DNA of 6,145 nucleotides from NCBI GenBank assembly GCA_021826565.1, contig JAKAZJ010000133.1, positions 1 to 6,145 on the forward strand. Reading direction: 5' to 3'. The translations under genes were made by a program, and so were the position numbers. Under the pieces are notes generated by a model. It searched no databases, was not told the DNA's origin, and worked only from the letters and a program-made list of their open reading frames with translations. Shown in pieces: positions 1 to 5,950 of this stretch. The DNA is from Pseudomonadota bacterium. Lineage in GTDB: Bacteria; Pseudomonadota; Alphaproteobacteria; Acetobacterales; Acetobacteraceae. Position 1 is the stretch's first letter. Every line of letters begins with the position of its first letter.

Positions 1-2
1 TG

Positions 3-350
3 ATTGAGCGGCTGGCCGCCGACCCCCGCCTGGGGCGGATCCTGCGCCCGCTCGGCTGGATGCTCGGCGTGGAGCGCGCGCTGCTGCCGCCCTCGCGCTG
101 GCGCCGCCGGCAGGTCATCCTGGTGCCCGGCGAGCGCGCGGAGGCGGTGGCCGAATACGCCGCCGCGCGGGCGACGGGGAAAACCGCGGCCGAGGTGATC
201 GCGCTGTGTTGCGTGTGGGTCCCGCATCGATTCGATTGCGGATGGGATCGCCAGCGCGAGAGCGCGTCGGGCCGGCCGCGGCACGGTTGGCTGGTCTGGC
301 GCGGGTGCGAGGGGCCGGGGCTGCCGGGCCTGGCGCAATTTTCGGCCTGA
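3..350 (+). CDS. Unidentified protein, C-terminal part (5' end outside window)
   Basis: This reading frame is open from the window edge to a TGA at 348-350, giving about 115 codons. I do not recognise the family. The first 60 or so residues look protein-like: an amphipathic stretch (IERLAADPRLGRILRPLGWM) leads into a basic patch (SRWRRRQ) and then a hydrophobic strand and an Ala-rich helix (VILVPGERAEAVAEYAAA). The last 45 or so residues, rich in Trp, Cys, Gly and Arg, look less like a folded domain, so the true 3' end could be degraded or frameshifted. A GC-rich hairpin with an AT-rich tail begins 3 bases after the stop, which supports a gene ending here. There are no membrane segments or recognisable catalytic motifs. 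It has no visible link to histidine synthesis. An internal ATG at 60 could start a shorter product, but the frame upstream is equally protein-like. Confidence 0.45.
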   Translation: MERLAADPRLGRILRPLGWMLGVERALLPPSRWRRRQVILVPGERAEAVAEYAAARATGKTAAEVIALCCVWVPHRFDCGWDRQRESASGRPRHGWLVWRGCEGPGLPGLAQFSA

Positions 351-352
351 GC

Positions 353-390
353 GGGCGCGGGCGGACGCGCGCCCATATTATTGCGTTATC
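353..390 (+). terminator. Possible intrinsic terminator after the first reading frame
   Basis: GGGCGCG (353-359) pairs perfectly with CGCGCCC (368-374) across an 8-base loop. An AT-rich run (375-390, ATATTATTGCGTTATC) follows directly. It starts 3 bases after the stop at 350. A 7-bp all-GC stem followed by an abrupt AT-rich stretch in an otherwise very GC-rich region fits an intrinsic terminator. The tail is a mix of A and T and not a clean T-run, so efficiency is uncertain. Confidence 0.4.
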
Positions 391-410
391 AAACCGGAAT
401 ACCGGGATCG

Positions 411-425
411 CCGGCCCAGGGCCGG
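411..425. repeat. GC-rich inverted repeat
   Basis: CCGGCCC (411-417) is followed by A418 and then GGGCCGG (419-425), a perfect odd-length palindrome. As RNA or single-stranded DNA it would fold as a 6-bp stem with a CAG loop. A short CCGG-AATA-CCGG palindrome lies just upstream (394-405). It could be a protein binding site or a structural element of the SDR leader, but no T-run follows, so I do not call it a terminator. Confidence 0.4.
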
Positions 426-515
426 GGTCCGGGCCGCCCCAGGCTCTCGCCCAGCCTCGCCAAGGGCCGCCGGTCCCGGGGCCATTCGTCCCGGAAATCG
501 ATCATCATGCGTCCA

Positions 516-546
516 CCAGCTTCGGGGTCCGCCAGCTTCGGGGTCC
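516..546. repeat. 16-base tandem repeat
   Basis: The 15-base unit CCAGCTTCGGGGTCC occurs at 516-530 and again at 532-546, separated by one base, so the period is 16. The copies are identical. It is non-coding and looks like a replication-slippage duplication. Confidence 0.8.
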
Positions 547-652
547 CATCTACCCCGGTACAACCCGGCAAGCACGGTCGCGAAGCACCGAGCCCCGTCC
601 CGCGTTGCCCCGCCGCGCCGATCCGGGCAGGCTCCGCCGTCAGGACCAGCTT

Positions 653-658
653 GAGGAA
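653..658 (+). promoter_or_regulatory. Ribosome binding site of the SDR gene
   Basis: GAGGAA lies 6 bases before the ATG at 665. It is a good Shine-Dalgarno match and fixes this ATG as the start against the much longer open frame upstream. Confidence 0.7.
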
Positions 659-664
659 CCGCCC

Positions 665-1417
665 ATGACCTTCGATCTCACCGGCAAGCGCGCCATCGTC
701 TGCGGCGGCTCGCGCGGCATCGGCCGCTCCATTGCCCTGGGCTTCGCCGCCGCCGGCGCCGCCGTGTCCATCTGCGCCCGCGGCGCCGAAACCCTGGCCG
801 CCACGCGCGACGAACTCGCCGCCCATGGCGGCACCGTTCACGCGGCACCCTGCAATCTCGCGGACGGCGCGGCGATCGCGCGCTATATCGACGAAGCCGC
901 CACCGCGCTCGGCGGCATCGACGTGCTGGTCAACAACGCCTCCGCCTTCGGCAATGCCGACACCGAAGAATCCTGGGCGGCCAGCTTCGCGATCGACATG
1001 ATGGCCGTGGTCCATGCCTCCCACGCCGCCCTGGCGCATCTGAAAGCGTCCAGGGGCAGCATCGTCACCACCACCTCGATCTCCGCGCTGCGCCCCGCCG
1101 GACGCCAGCCGCCCTATGGGGCGATCAAGGCCGCGGCGATCCACTACACGTCGTCCCAGGCCGCGCTCTATGCCCGCGACGGCGTGCGGGTGAACGCCGT
1201 CGCCCCCGGCTCGATCGAGTTCCCCGGCGGCCTGTGGGAACGGCGCAAGACCGAGGCGCCGGAGCTCTACGCCCGCACCCTCCGCTCCGTCCCGTTCGGC
1301 CGCATGGGAAAGCCGGAGGAGGTTGCGAATGTGGTGCTGTTCCTCGCCTCCCCGCTGGCGGGCTGGATCACCGGCCAGACGATCGTGGTCGATGGCGGCC
1401 AGTTGCTCGGCGCCTGA
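665..1417 (+). CDS. SDR family NAD(P)-dependent oxidoreductase (FabG-like)
   Basis: This 250-residue protein has the length and motifs of a classical short-chain dehydrogenase/reductase, a cytosolic enzyme that oxidises or reduces an alcohol/carbonyl pair with NAD(P)(H). The Rossmann cofactor motif is CGGSRGIG (residues 13-20), with Cys where Thr is usual. Arg39 at the end of the second strand suggests NADPH preference. NNAS is at 90-93. The catalytic Ser138, Tyr151 and Lys155 (YxxxK) are present, as are the VAPGSI segment and the usual C-terminal ITGQTIVVDGG. The usual tetrad Asn appears to be replaced by Asp111, a variation I believe occurs in some FabG-like SDRs. The start is supported by GAGGAA 6 bases upstream. 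The gene ends 70 bases before hisB and may share its transcript. The substrate cannot be inferred, and there is no known SDR step in histidine synthesis. Confidence 0.93.
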   Translation: MTFDLTGKRAIVCGGSRGIGRSIALGFAAAGAAVSICARGAETLAATRDELAAHGGTVHAAPCNLADGAAIARYIDEAATALGGIDVLVNNASAFGNADTEESWAASFAIDMMAVVHASHAALAHLKASRGSIVTTTSISALRPAGRQPPYGAIKAAAIHYTSSQAALYARDGVRVNAVAPGSIEFPGGLWERRKTEAPELYARTLRSVPFGRMGKPEEVANVVLFLASPLAGWITGQTIVVDGGQLLGA

Positions 1418-1487
1418 GCCCCGGCGCCCGACCAAGCCGCGCACGCACCCCTGGCCTCCGCCCCCCGCCTGCGCTACTGCACCGCGC

Positions 1488-2078
1488 ATGGGCCGCACCG
1501 CATCCCTCACCCGCGCCACCGCCGAAACCGAGATCGCCCTCAGCCTCGACCTCGACGGGTCGGGCCAGGCGGAGATCGATACCGGAATCGGCTTCCTCGA
1601 CCACATGCTGACCGCGCTCGCGCGGCACGCCTTGTTCGACCTGCGCGTCCACGCCCAGGGCGATCTGCAGATCGACTGCCACCACACCACCGAGGATGTC
1701 GGCATCGTGCTCGGCCGCGCCTTTGCCGAGGCGATCGGCGACAAGCGCGGCATCGGCCGTTTCGGCCACGCCCTGCTGCCGATGGACGAGGCTTTGGCCG
1801 AAGCCGCCGTCGATATCTCCGGGCGCGGCATGCTCGTCTGGAATGTCACCTTCGAGCGCGAGCGGATCGGCGAGATCGACACCCAGTTGTTCGAGGAATT
1901 CTTCCGCGCCTTCGCCGCCAACGCCGCGCTCACCCTGCACGTCACCCGCCGCGCCGGCCATAACGCGCACCACGTCGCGGAAGCCTGCTTCAAGGCCGCG
2001 GCGCGGGCGCTGCGCATGGCCGTTGCGTGCGATCCGCGCGTGGGCGAGGCGATCCCGTCCACCAAGGAGGCGCTGTGA
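1488..2078 (+). CDS. hisB: Imidazoleglycerol-phosphate dehydratase
   Basis: HisB dehydrates imidazole glycerol phosphate to imidazole acetol phosphate, a late step of histidine synthesis. It is an Mn-dependent cytosolic enzyme that forms a 24-mer in known family members. The protein has 196 residues, normal for the monofunctional form without the histidinol-phosphatase domain found in enterobacteria. Visible motifs are DTGIGFLDHML (31-41), the metal-binding HHTTED (65-70), the central GHALLPMDEAL (93-103), the second metal motif HNAHHVAEACFK (158-169), and the C-terminal IPSTKEAL (189-196). The start at 1488 gives the usual short N-terminus before the first strand. No Shine-Dalgarno sequence is visible before it, and the 70-base spacer from the SDR gene is C-rich. 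The stop TGA at 2076-2078 is the only stop separating it from the hisH frame, since both genes use the same frame. Confidence 0.97.
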   Translation: MGRTASLTRATAETEIALSLDLDGSGQAEIDTGIGFLDHMLTALARHALFDLRVHAQGDLQIDCHHTTEDVGIVLGRAFAEAIGDKRGIGRFGHALLPMDEALAEAAVDISGRGMLVWNVTFERERIGEIDTQLFEEFFRAFAANAALTLHVTRRAGHNAHHVAEACFKAAARALRMAVACDPRVGEAIPSTKEAL

Positions 2079-2112
2079 CGGCGCGTCCGCCCCGATGATG
2101 CGCCCCCGATGA
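2064..2112 (+). promoter_or_regulatory. hisB-hisH junction: strong SD and chained overlapping mini-ORFs
   Basis: AAGGAGG (2064-2070) inside the hisB 3' end is the best Shine-Dalgarno match in the his block, yet it is 38 bases from the hisH ATG, too far to serve it directly. Three start/stop overlaps form a chain. The hisB TGA (2076-2078) overlaps GTG at 2075. That GTG opens a 7-codon ORF whose TGA (2096-2098) overlaps ATG at 2095. That ATG opens a 5-codon ORF whose TGA (2110-2112) overlaps the hisH ATG at 2109. The chain could hand ribosomes from hisB to hisH by termination-reinitiation. The arithmetic is read directly from sequence; the function is inference. Confidence 0.4.
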
Positions 2113-2116
2113 TGCG
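2090..2116. repeat. 14-base tandem repeat spanning the hisH start
   Basis: CCCCGATGATGCG occurs at 2090-2102 and again at 2104-2116, giving a period of 14. The second copy carries the hisH start codons (ATGATG, 2109 and 2112). The first copy carries the same ATGATG out of frame (2095 and 2098). It looks like a slippage duplication of the hisH translation start. Confidence 0.8.
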
Positions 2117-2747
2117 AATCGCGGTGGTCGATTACGGCAGCGGCAATCTTGCCTCCGCCTCCCGCGCGCTCGCGCTTGCCGCCGAACGCGAGGGCCTGGC
2201 CGCCGAGGTCGCGGTGACCGCGGACCCCGATGCCGTGGCGCGCGCCGACCGCATCGTGCTGCCCGGCCAGGGCGCCTTCGCCGATTGCGCGCGCGGCCTC
2301 GCCGCCGTCTCCGGCATGGAGCAGGCGATCGCCGCGGCCACCGACGCCGGTCGCCCCTTCCTCGGCATCTGCGTCGGCATGCAGCTCATGGCCGAGCGCG
2401 GCCTGGAACACCGGATCACCCCGGGCTTCGGCTGGATCCAGGGGGAGATCGCGGCGATGGCCGCGCCCGGGCTGCGGCTGCCGCAGATGGGCTGGAACAC
2501 GCTCGATTTCCGCCCCGGCGCGCATCCGCTGCTGGACGGGCTGGTGCCCGGCGATCACGCCTATTTCGTGCACAGCTACGCGCTTGCCGGCGCCGATCCG
2601 GCGGATGTCCTGGCCAGCACCGAGTACGGCGGCGCGGTCGTCGCCATGGTGGCGCGCGGCAACCGCGCCGGCACCCAGTTCCATGTCGAGAAAAGCCAGG
2701 CCGTCGGCTTGCGCATCCTGGCCAATTTCCTGCGCTGGGCACCCTGA
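2109..2747 (+). CDS. hisH: Imidazole glycerol phosphate synthase, glutaminase subunit
   Basis: HisH is the class I glutamine amidotransferase subunit of IGP synthase. It hydrolyses glutamine and channels ammonia to HisF. The protein has 212 residues, normal for the family. Visible are DYGSGNL (8-14), LPGQGAF (51-57), the nucleophile loop GICVGMQ (86-92) with Cys88, the conserved PQMGWN and YFVHSY segments, and the rest of the triad, His192 and Glu194, in TQFHVEKSQ (189-197). The residue between that His and Glu is Val, where Pro is common in the family. ATG at 2109 or 2112 could be the start; both give a normal N-terminus. No Shine-Dalgarno sequence lies at a usable distance, so translation probably depends on coupling to hisB. 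The GNAT gene starts 1 base after the stop. The partner hisF is about 1.5 kb downstream. Confidence 0.97.
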   Translation: MMRIAVVDYGSGNLASASRALALAAEREGLAAEVAVTADPDAVARADRIVLPGQGAFADCARGLAAVSGMEQAIAAATDAGRPFLGICVGMQLMAERGLEHRITPGFGWIQGEIAAMAAPGLRLPQMGWNTLDFRPGAHPLLDGLVPGDHAYFVHSYALAGADPADVLASTEYGGAVVAMVARGNRAGTQFHVEKSQAVGLRILANFLRWAP

Positions 2748-2748
2748 G

Positions 2749-3327
2749 ATGTCCGATCGTCCCACCGATTCCCCGCCCGAGGCCCTGCGATCGGTCGAGC
2801 GCGCCGAGCATTTCTCCGATGACGACCTGCATGCGCTGTGCGAGGCGACCCACGCCGCGATCATCGGCGGCGGCGGGTTCGGCTGGCTCAATCCTCCGGC
2901 CAATCGCGCGCTGGAGAGCTATTTCCGCGGCCTGCTGCTGGTGCCCGAGCGGGCGCTGTTCCTGGCCCGGCTGAACGGGGTGATCGTCGGCTCCGCCCAA
3001 CTCGTGCGTCCGCCGCGCAACAACGAGGCGCAGGCCTTCGCCGCCACGCTGATGCACAGCTTCGTCGCCCCCTACGCGCGCGGCCACGGCATGGCGCGGC
3101 TGCTCACCGCCACGGTCGAGGAGGCGGCCCGCGCGCTCGGCTATCACGTGCTCAATCTGGACGTGCGCGAGACCCAGGCGGCGGCGATCCATCTCTATGA
3201 AACGCTCGGCTTCGTGCGCTGGGGCGTGCATCCGGCCTATGCGCGGGTCGAGGGGCGGACGGTGCGCGGATATTACTACTACAAGCTTCTCCAGGAAAAC
3301 GGCGGCCGCCGGCGCGGCCCGGCATGA
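2749..3327 (+). CDS. GNAT family N-acetyltransferase inside the his block
   Basis: The 192-residue protein has the GNAT fold pattern: an acyl group, normally acetyl, moves from acyl-CoA to an amine. Residues 70-86 form strands with [16 protein letters not shown]. Motif A, which binds the CoA pyrophosphate, is [14 protein letters not shown] (106-119) with the R-G-x-G-x-A core at 111-116. Motif B is [21 protein letters not shown] (135-155), ending in the usual Y-E-x-L-G-F. A Tyr run (175-178) lies near the C-terminus, followed by a basic tail (GGRRRG). The N-terminal 20 residues are acidic and Pro-rich and probably disordered. It starts 1 base after the hisH stop, and its own TGA (3325-3327) overlaps the hisA ATG, so it is almost certainly co-transcribed and translationally coupled. 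The substrate is unknown; a role in histidine metabolism is suggested only by position. Confidence 0.9.
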   Translation: MSDRPTDSPPEALRSVERAEHFSDDDLHALCEATHAAIIGGGGFGWLNPPANRALESYFRGLLLVPERALFLARLNGVIVGSAQLVRPPRNNEAQAFAATLMHSFVAPYARGHGMARLLTATVEEAARALGYHVLNLDVRETQAAAIHLYETLGFVRWGVHPAYARVEGRTVRGYYYYKLLQENGGRRRGPA

Positions 3328-4058
3328 ACCTGACCCTGTTTCCCGCCATCGACCTCAAGGACGGGCGCTGCGTGCGCTTGCGCCGGGGCGAGATGGACCA
3401 GGCCACGGTGTATGCCGAGGACCCGGCGGCACAGGCGCGGGCCTGGCAAGCCTCCGGGTTCGCCTGGCTGCACGTGGTCGATCTGAACGGCGCCTTCGCC
3501 GGCCGCCCGGTGAACGCGGACGCGGTGCGCGCGATCCTGGCCGCCGTTTCGATCCCGGTGCAGCTCGGCGGCGGCATCCGCGACATGGCCGGGATCGCCG
3601 CCTGGCTCGATGCCGGCGTGCGCCGGGTGATCCTGGGCAGCGCCGCGGCGCGAAACCCGGCGCTGGTCGTCGAAGCCTGCCGCGCCTTCCCCGGGCGCAT
3701 CGCGATCGGCATCGACGCGCGCGACGGCCTGGTGGCGACCGAGGGCTGGGCGGAGACCACCAGCCTGCCCGCGACCGAGCTCGCGCTGCGGCTGCAGGAC
3801 GCGGGGGCGGCGGCGCTGATCTACACCGACATCGCGCGGGACGGCATGCTCACCGGGCTCAATCTGGAGCAGACGACGGCGCTGGCGAAGCTGGTGACGA
3901 CGCCGGTGATCGCCTCGGGCGGCGTGGCCGGGATCGCGGATCTGCACGCATTGCGAGACGCCGCGCCGGGGACCACGCTCGCCGGGGTGATCGTCGGGCG
4001 GGCACTCTATGACGGACGGATCGATCCCGCGGCGGCGCTGGCCGCGCTCGGCGGGTGA
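3324..4058 (+). CDS. hisA: ProFAR isomerase (HisA)
   Basis: HisA is a (beta/alpha)8-barrel enzyme that performs the Amadori-type isomerisation of ProFAR to PRFAR. The protein has 244 residues, normal length. The first catalytic Asp is Asp10 in PAIDLKDG (7-14). The second is Asp131 in GIDARDG (129-135). The half-barrel phosphate-binding loops are visible as LGGGIRD (81-87) and IASGGV near residue 194, and [11 protein letters not shown] (168-178) is the conserved loop after strand 6. The ARDG/TEGW segment (132-142) fits HisA, not HisF. The start overlaps the GNAT stop as ATGA, with no clear Shine-Dalgarno of its own, so translation is probably coupled. It is followed by a 176-base spacer, the longest inside the his block. 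Confidence 0.97.
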   Translation: MNLTLFPAIDLKDGRCVRLRRGEMDQATVYAEDPAAQARAWQASGFAWLHVVDLNGAFAGRPVNADAVRAILAAVSIPVQLGGGIRDMAGIAAWLDAGVRRVILGSAAARNPALVVEACRAFPGRIAIGIDARDGLVATEGWAETTSLPATELALRLQDAGAAALIYTDIARDGMLTGLNLEQTTALAKLVTTPVIASGGVAGIADLHALRDAAPGTTLAGVIVGRALYDGRIDPAAALAALGG

Positions 4059-4162
4059 GGTCGGCAACGGAATCTCAACCGCTCCCGGCCTATCATTCAT
4101 CCCTTCCCCTTTGATCCCTGCCCCCGCCCCCCCATGTTCCCGCGTCCCCCCCGGCACCAGCG

Positions 4163-4198
4163 CCCGCTTTCGGGCTTGCCCCCGCTTTCAGGCTTGCC
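4163..4198. repeat. 18-base tandem repeat in the hisA-hisF spacer
   Basis: CCCGCTTTCGGGCTTGCC (4163-4180) is directly followed by CCCGCTTTCAGGCTTGCC (4181-4198). One base differs, G against A. The first copy can form a 5-bp hairpin with the preceding G (4162-4175); the difference in the second copy weakens the same hairpin. Confidence 0.85.
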
Positions 4199-4222
4199 AC
4201 GCTCACGGCCCCTCGTTGTAAG
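4194..4222 (+). promoter_or_regulatory. Promoter-like sequence before hisF
   Basis: TTGCCA (4194-4199) matches five of six bases of a sigma-70 -35 box. TGTAAG (4217-4222) matches four of six of a -10 box, and the spacing is 17 bases. The region 4215-4235 is one of the few AT-rich patches in the window. A transcript from here would begin only a few bases before the hisF ATG and so be nearly leaderless. Chance matches of this quality are common, so confidence is low. Confidence 0.25.
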
Positions 4223-4234
4223 AAAACTGTCATC

Positions 4235-5003
<769 letters not shown>

Positions 5004-5005
<2 letters not shown>

Positions 5006-5008
5006 GGA
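5004..5008 (+). promoter_or_regulatory. Ribosome binding site that decides the hisE start
   Basis: AGGGA overlaps the hisF stop codon and lies 7 bases before the ATG at 5016. It supports the upstream ATG, and so the basic N-terminal extension of HisE. The internal GTG codons (5028, 5091, 5178) have no comparable site. Confidence 0.5.
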
Positions 5009-5015
5009 CGAACGC

Positions 5016-5528
5016 ATGGCCAAGACGGTGAAGAAGCGGGCGGGGAAGAAGCGCCAACCGGAGGCAGCCAAGCCGCGCCGCAAGCCCGGCGTGGCGGGGA
5101 AGACCAAGAAGCGCAACCGCGCGCCGGAGGCGCACGCCGCGCCGGCGCCGCCGCTGGCGATCGGGCCGGGCTCGGCGGTGCTCGATCGGCTGTTCGCCGT
5201 GGTGCAAAGCCGGCGCGACGCCGATCCGGCGATCAGCCACTCGGCGCGGCTGCTCGCGCGCGGTCCCGCCAAGGTCGCGCAGAAATTCGGCGAGGAAGCG
5301 GTGGAGTGCCTGATCGAGGCGGTCGCGGGGAACCGGGACGCGATGGTCGGCGAAAGCGCGGATGTGCTCTATCACCTGATCGTGCTGTGGGTCGCCGCCG
5401 GCGTCTCGCCGGAGGAAGTCTGGGCGGAATTGAAGCGGCGCGAGGGGATCAGCGGGATCGCCGAAAAGGCCGCCCGCGCGCGCGACCTGCCGGTTGCCTT
5501 CGGTCTGGAAACGACGAAAATCCCCTGA
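5016..5528 (+). CDS. hisE: Phosphoribosyl-ATP pyrophosphatase with basic N-terminal extension
   Basis: HisE hydrolyses phosphoribosyl-ATP to phosphoribosyl-AMP and pyrophosphate, the second step of histidine synthesis. It is an all-alpha MazG-like enzyme. The catalytic domain spans about residues 53-160. The metal-binding motif is GEEAVE (92-97: Glu93, Glu94, Glu97) with the second half ESAD (113-116: Glu113, Asp116). The segment [17 protein letters not shown] is typical of the family. Stand-alone HisE is usually about 100-110 residues; this protein has 170. Residues 1-35 contain 16 Lys/Arg and one acidic residue, and 36-52 are Ala/Pro-rich, so the tail is predicted disordered and strongly cationic. 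Two related units, AGKKRQPEA (9-17) and [13 protein letters not shown] (27-39), suggest an internal duplication. The start is backed by AGGGA 7 bases upstream. There is no HisI domain, as expected in alphaproteobacteria. Confidence 0.95.
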   Translation: MAKTVKKRAGKKRQPEAAKPRRKPGVAGKTKKRNRAPEAHAAPAPPLAIGPGSAVLDRLFAVVQSRRDADPAISHSARLLARGPAKVAQKFGEEAVECLIEAVAGNRDAMVGESADVLYHLIVLWVAAGVSPEEVWAELKRREGISGIAEKAARARDLPVAFGLETTKIP

Positions 5529-5546
5529 GGCGGCGTCGCGTCGCGC

Positions 5547-5553
5547 AGGAGAG
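5547..5553 (+). promoter_or_regulatory. Ribosome binding site of the HIT gene
   Basis: AGGAGAG lies 4 bases before the ATG at 5558. It is among the clearest Shine-Dalgarno sequences in the window and selects this start over the open frame that continues upstream through hisE. Confidence 0.65.
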
Positions 5554-5557
5554 CACC

Positions 5558-5950
5558 ATGGCGGTTTCCGGTCTGCCCCCGTACGACGAGACGAACATCT
5601 TCGCCCGTATCCTGCGCGGCGAGATTCCGTGCCGGAAAGTCTACGAGGACGATTTCGCGCTGGCGTTCCACGACATCGCGCCCCAGGCGCCGGTCCACGT
5701 CCTGGTGATCCCAAAGGGAAAATATTGCTCGTTCGCGGATTTCAGTGCCCAGGCCCCGGAGGCGGAGATCGCGGGCTTCATCCGCGCCGTCGGCGCGGTG
5801 GCCCGCCAGCTCGGGCTGGAAGCGCCAGGATACCGGCTGCTCGCGAACATGGGCGAGCATTCCGGCCAGGAAGTGCCGCATCTGCATGTGCATCTGTTTG
5901 CCGGCCGGCCGCTGGGGCGGATGCTCGCGCGGGCCGAACCGGCCGGGTAG
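5558..5950 (+). CDS. HIT family (histidine triad, Hint-like) protein
   Basis: The 130-residue protein belongs to the histidine triad superfamily, Hint branch: small homodimeric nucleotide-binding proteins that hydrolyse nucleoside phosphoramidates. The catalytic triad motif is PHLHVHLFAG (107-116) with His108, His110 and His112. The SGQEVPH segment (102-108) and NIFARILRGEIPCRKVYEDD (13-32) are typical of Hint proteins, as are AFHDIAPQAPVHVLVIPK (36-53) and the helix around 66-86. Length is normal for the branch. It lies 29 bases after hisE with its own strong ribosome binding site, so it is probably the last gene of the transcript. A HIT gene just 3' of hisE is known from Azospirillum brasilense, which supports the taxonomic guess. 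The physiological substrate is unknown; the enzyme has no established step in histidine synthesis. Confidence 0.95.
   Translation: MAVSGLPPYDETNIFARILRGEIPCRKVYEDDFALAFHDIAPQAPVHVLVIPKGKYCSFADFSAQAPEAEIAGFIRAVGAVARQLGLEAPGYRLLANMGEHSGQEVPHLHVHLFAGRPLGRMLARAEPAG

Larger units (their letters stand above)
351..664. other. Non-coding stretch upstream of the SDR gene
   Basis: No convincing gene is seen here. The frame of the following SDR gene is open upstream as far as about 206, but the translated residues are low-complexity (Gly, Pro, Arg) and unlike the SDR fold. The stretch holds the terminator-like hairpin, a GC-rich palindrome at 411-425, a 16-base tandem repeat at 516-546 and a ribosome binding site at 653-658. 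A promoter for the SDR gene, and perhaps for the his block, would be expected here. The only AT-rich patch is 375-403. It contains TATTAT (376-381) but no matching -35 box, so I do not call a promoter. Confidence 0.5.
4059..4234 (+). promoter_or_regulatory. C-rich, G-poor spacer between hisA and hisF; possible Rho-use site
   Basis: In 4081-4140 I count about 32 C and 7 G in 60 bases, while the flanking genes have roughly balanced G and C. Such C-over-G, weakly structured RNA is the known character of Rho utilisation sites. No intrinsic terminator is present: the only neat hairpin (GCCCG-CTTT-CGGGC, 4162-4175) lacks a T-run. The spacer also holds an 18-base tandem repeat and a promoter-like sequence. 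It may split the block into two transcripts or act as a conditional terminator. This is inferred from composition only. Confidence 0.35.

Noticed and set aside
376..403. A sigma-70 promoter in the AT-rich patch
   Set aside because: TATTAT (376-381) resembles a -10 box, but the sequence 17 bases upstream is GGGCGC, and TTGCGT (381-386) has no -10 box at the right distance.
206..664. A 153-residue N-terminal extension of the SDR protein in the same open frame
   Set aside because: Residues are low-complexity, the region has tandem repeats and palindromes, SDRs of this type are about 250 residues, and a good ribosome binding site precedes ATG 665.
1418..1487. A histidine leader peptide and attenuator before hisB
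   Set aside because: The 70-base spacer has no run of His codons and no terminator/antiterminator pair, and no such leader was seen further upstream.
389..2065. A 558-codon open frame on the - strand opposite the SDR gene and hisB
   Set aside because: It is antisense to two genes with complete family motifs. Its translation is low-complexity (Gly, Arg, Ala), and long antisense frames are expected in very GC-rich DNA with C/G third positions.
1368..2903. A 511-codon open frame on the - strand opposite hisB and hisH
   Set aside because: The same effect: it covers confirmed genes, has no recognisable domain, and is rich in Gly, Arg and Ala with fragments that mirror the sense codons.
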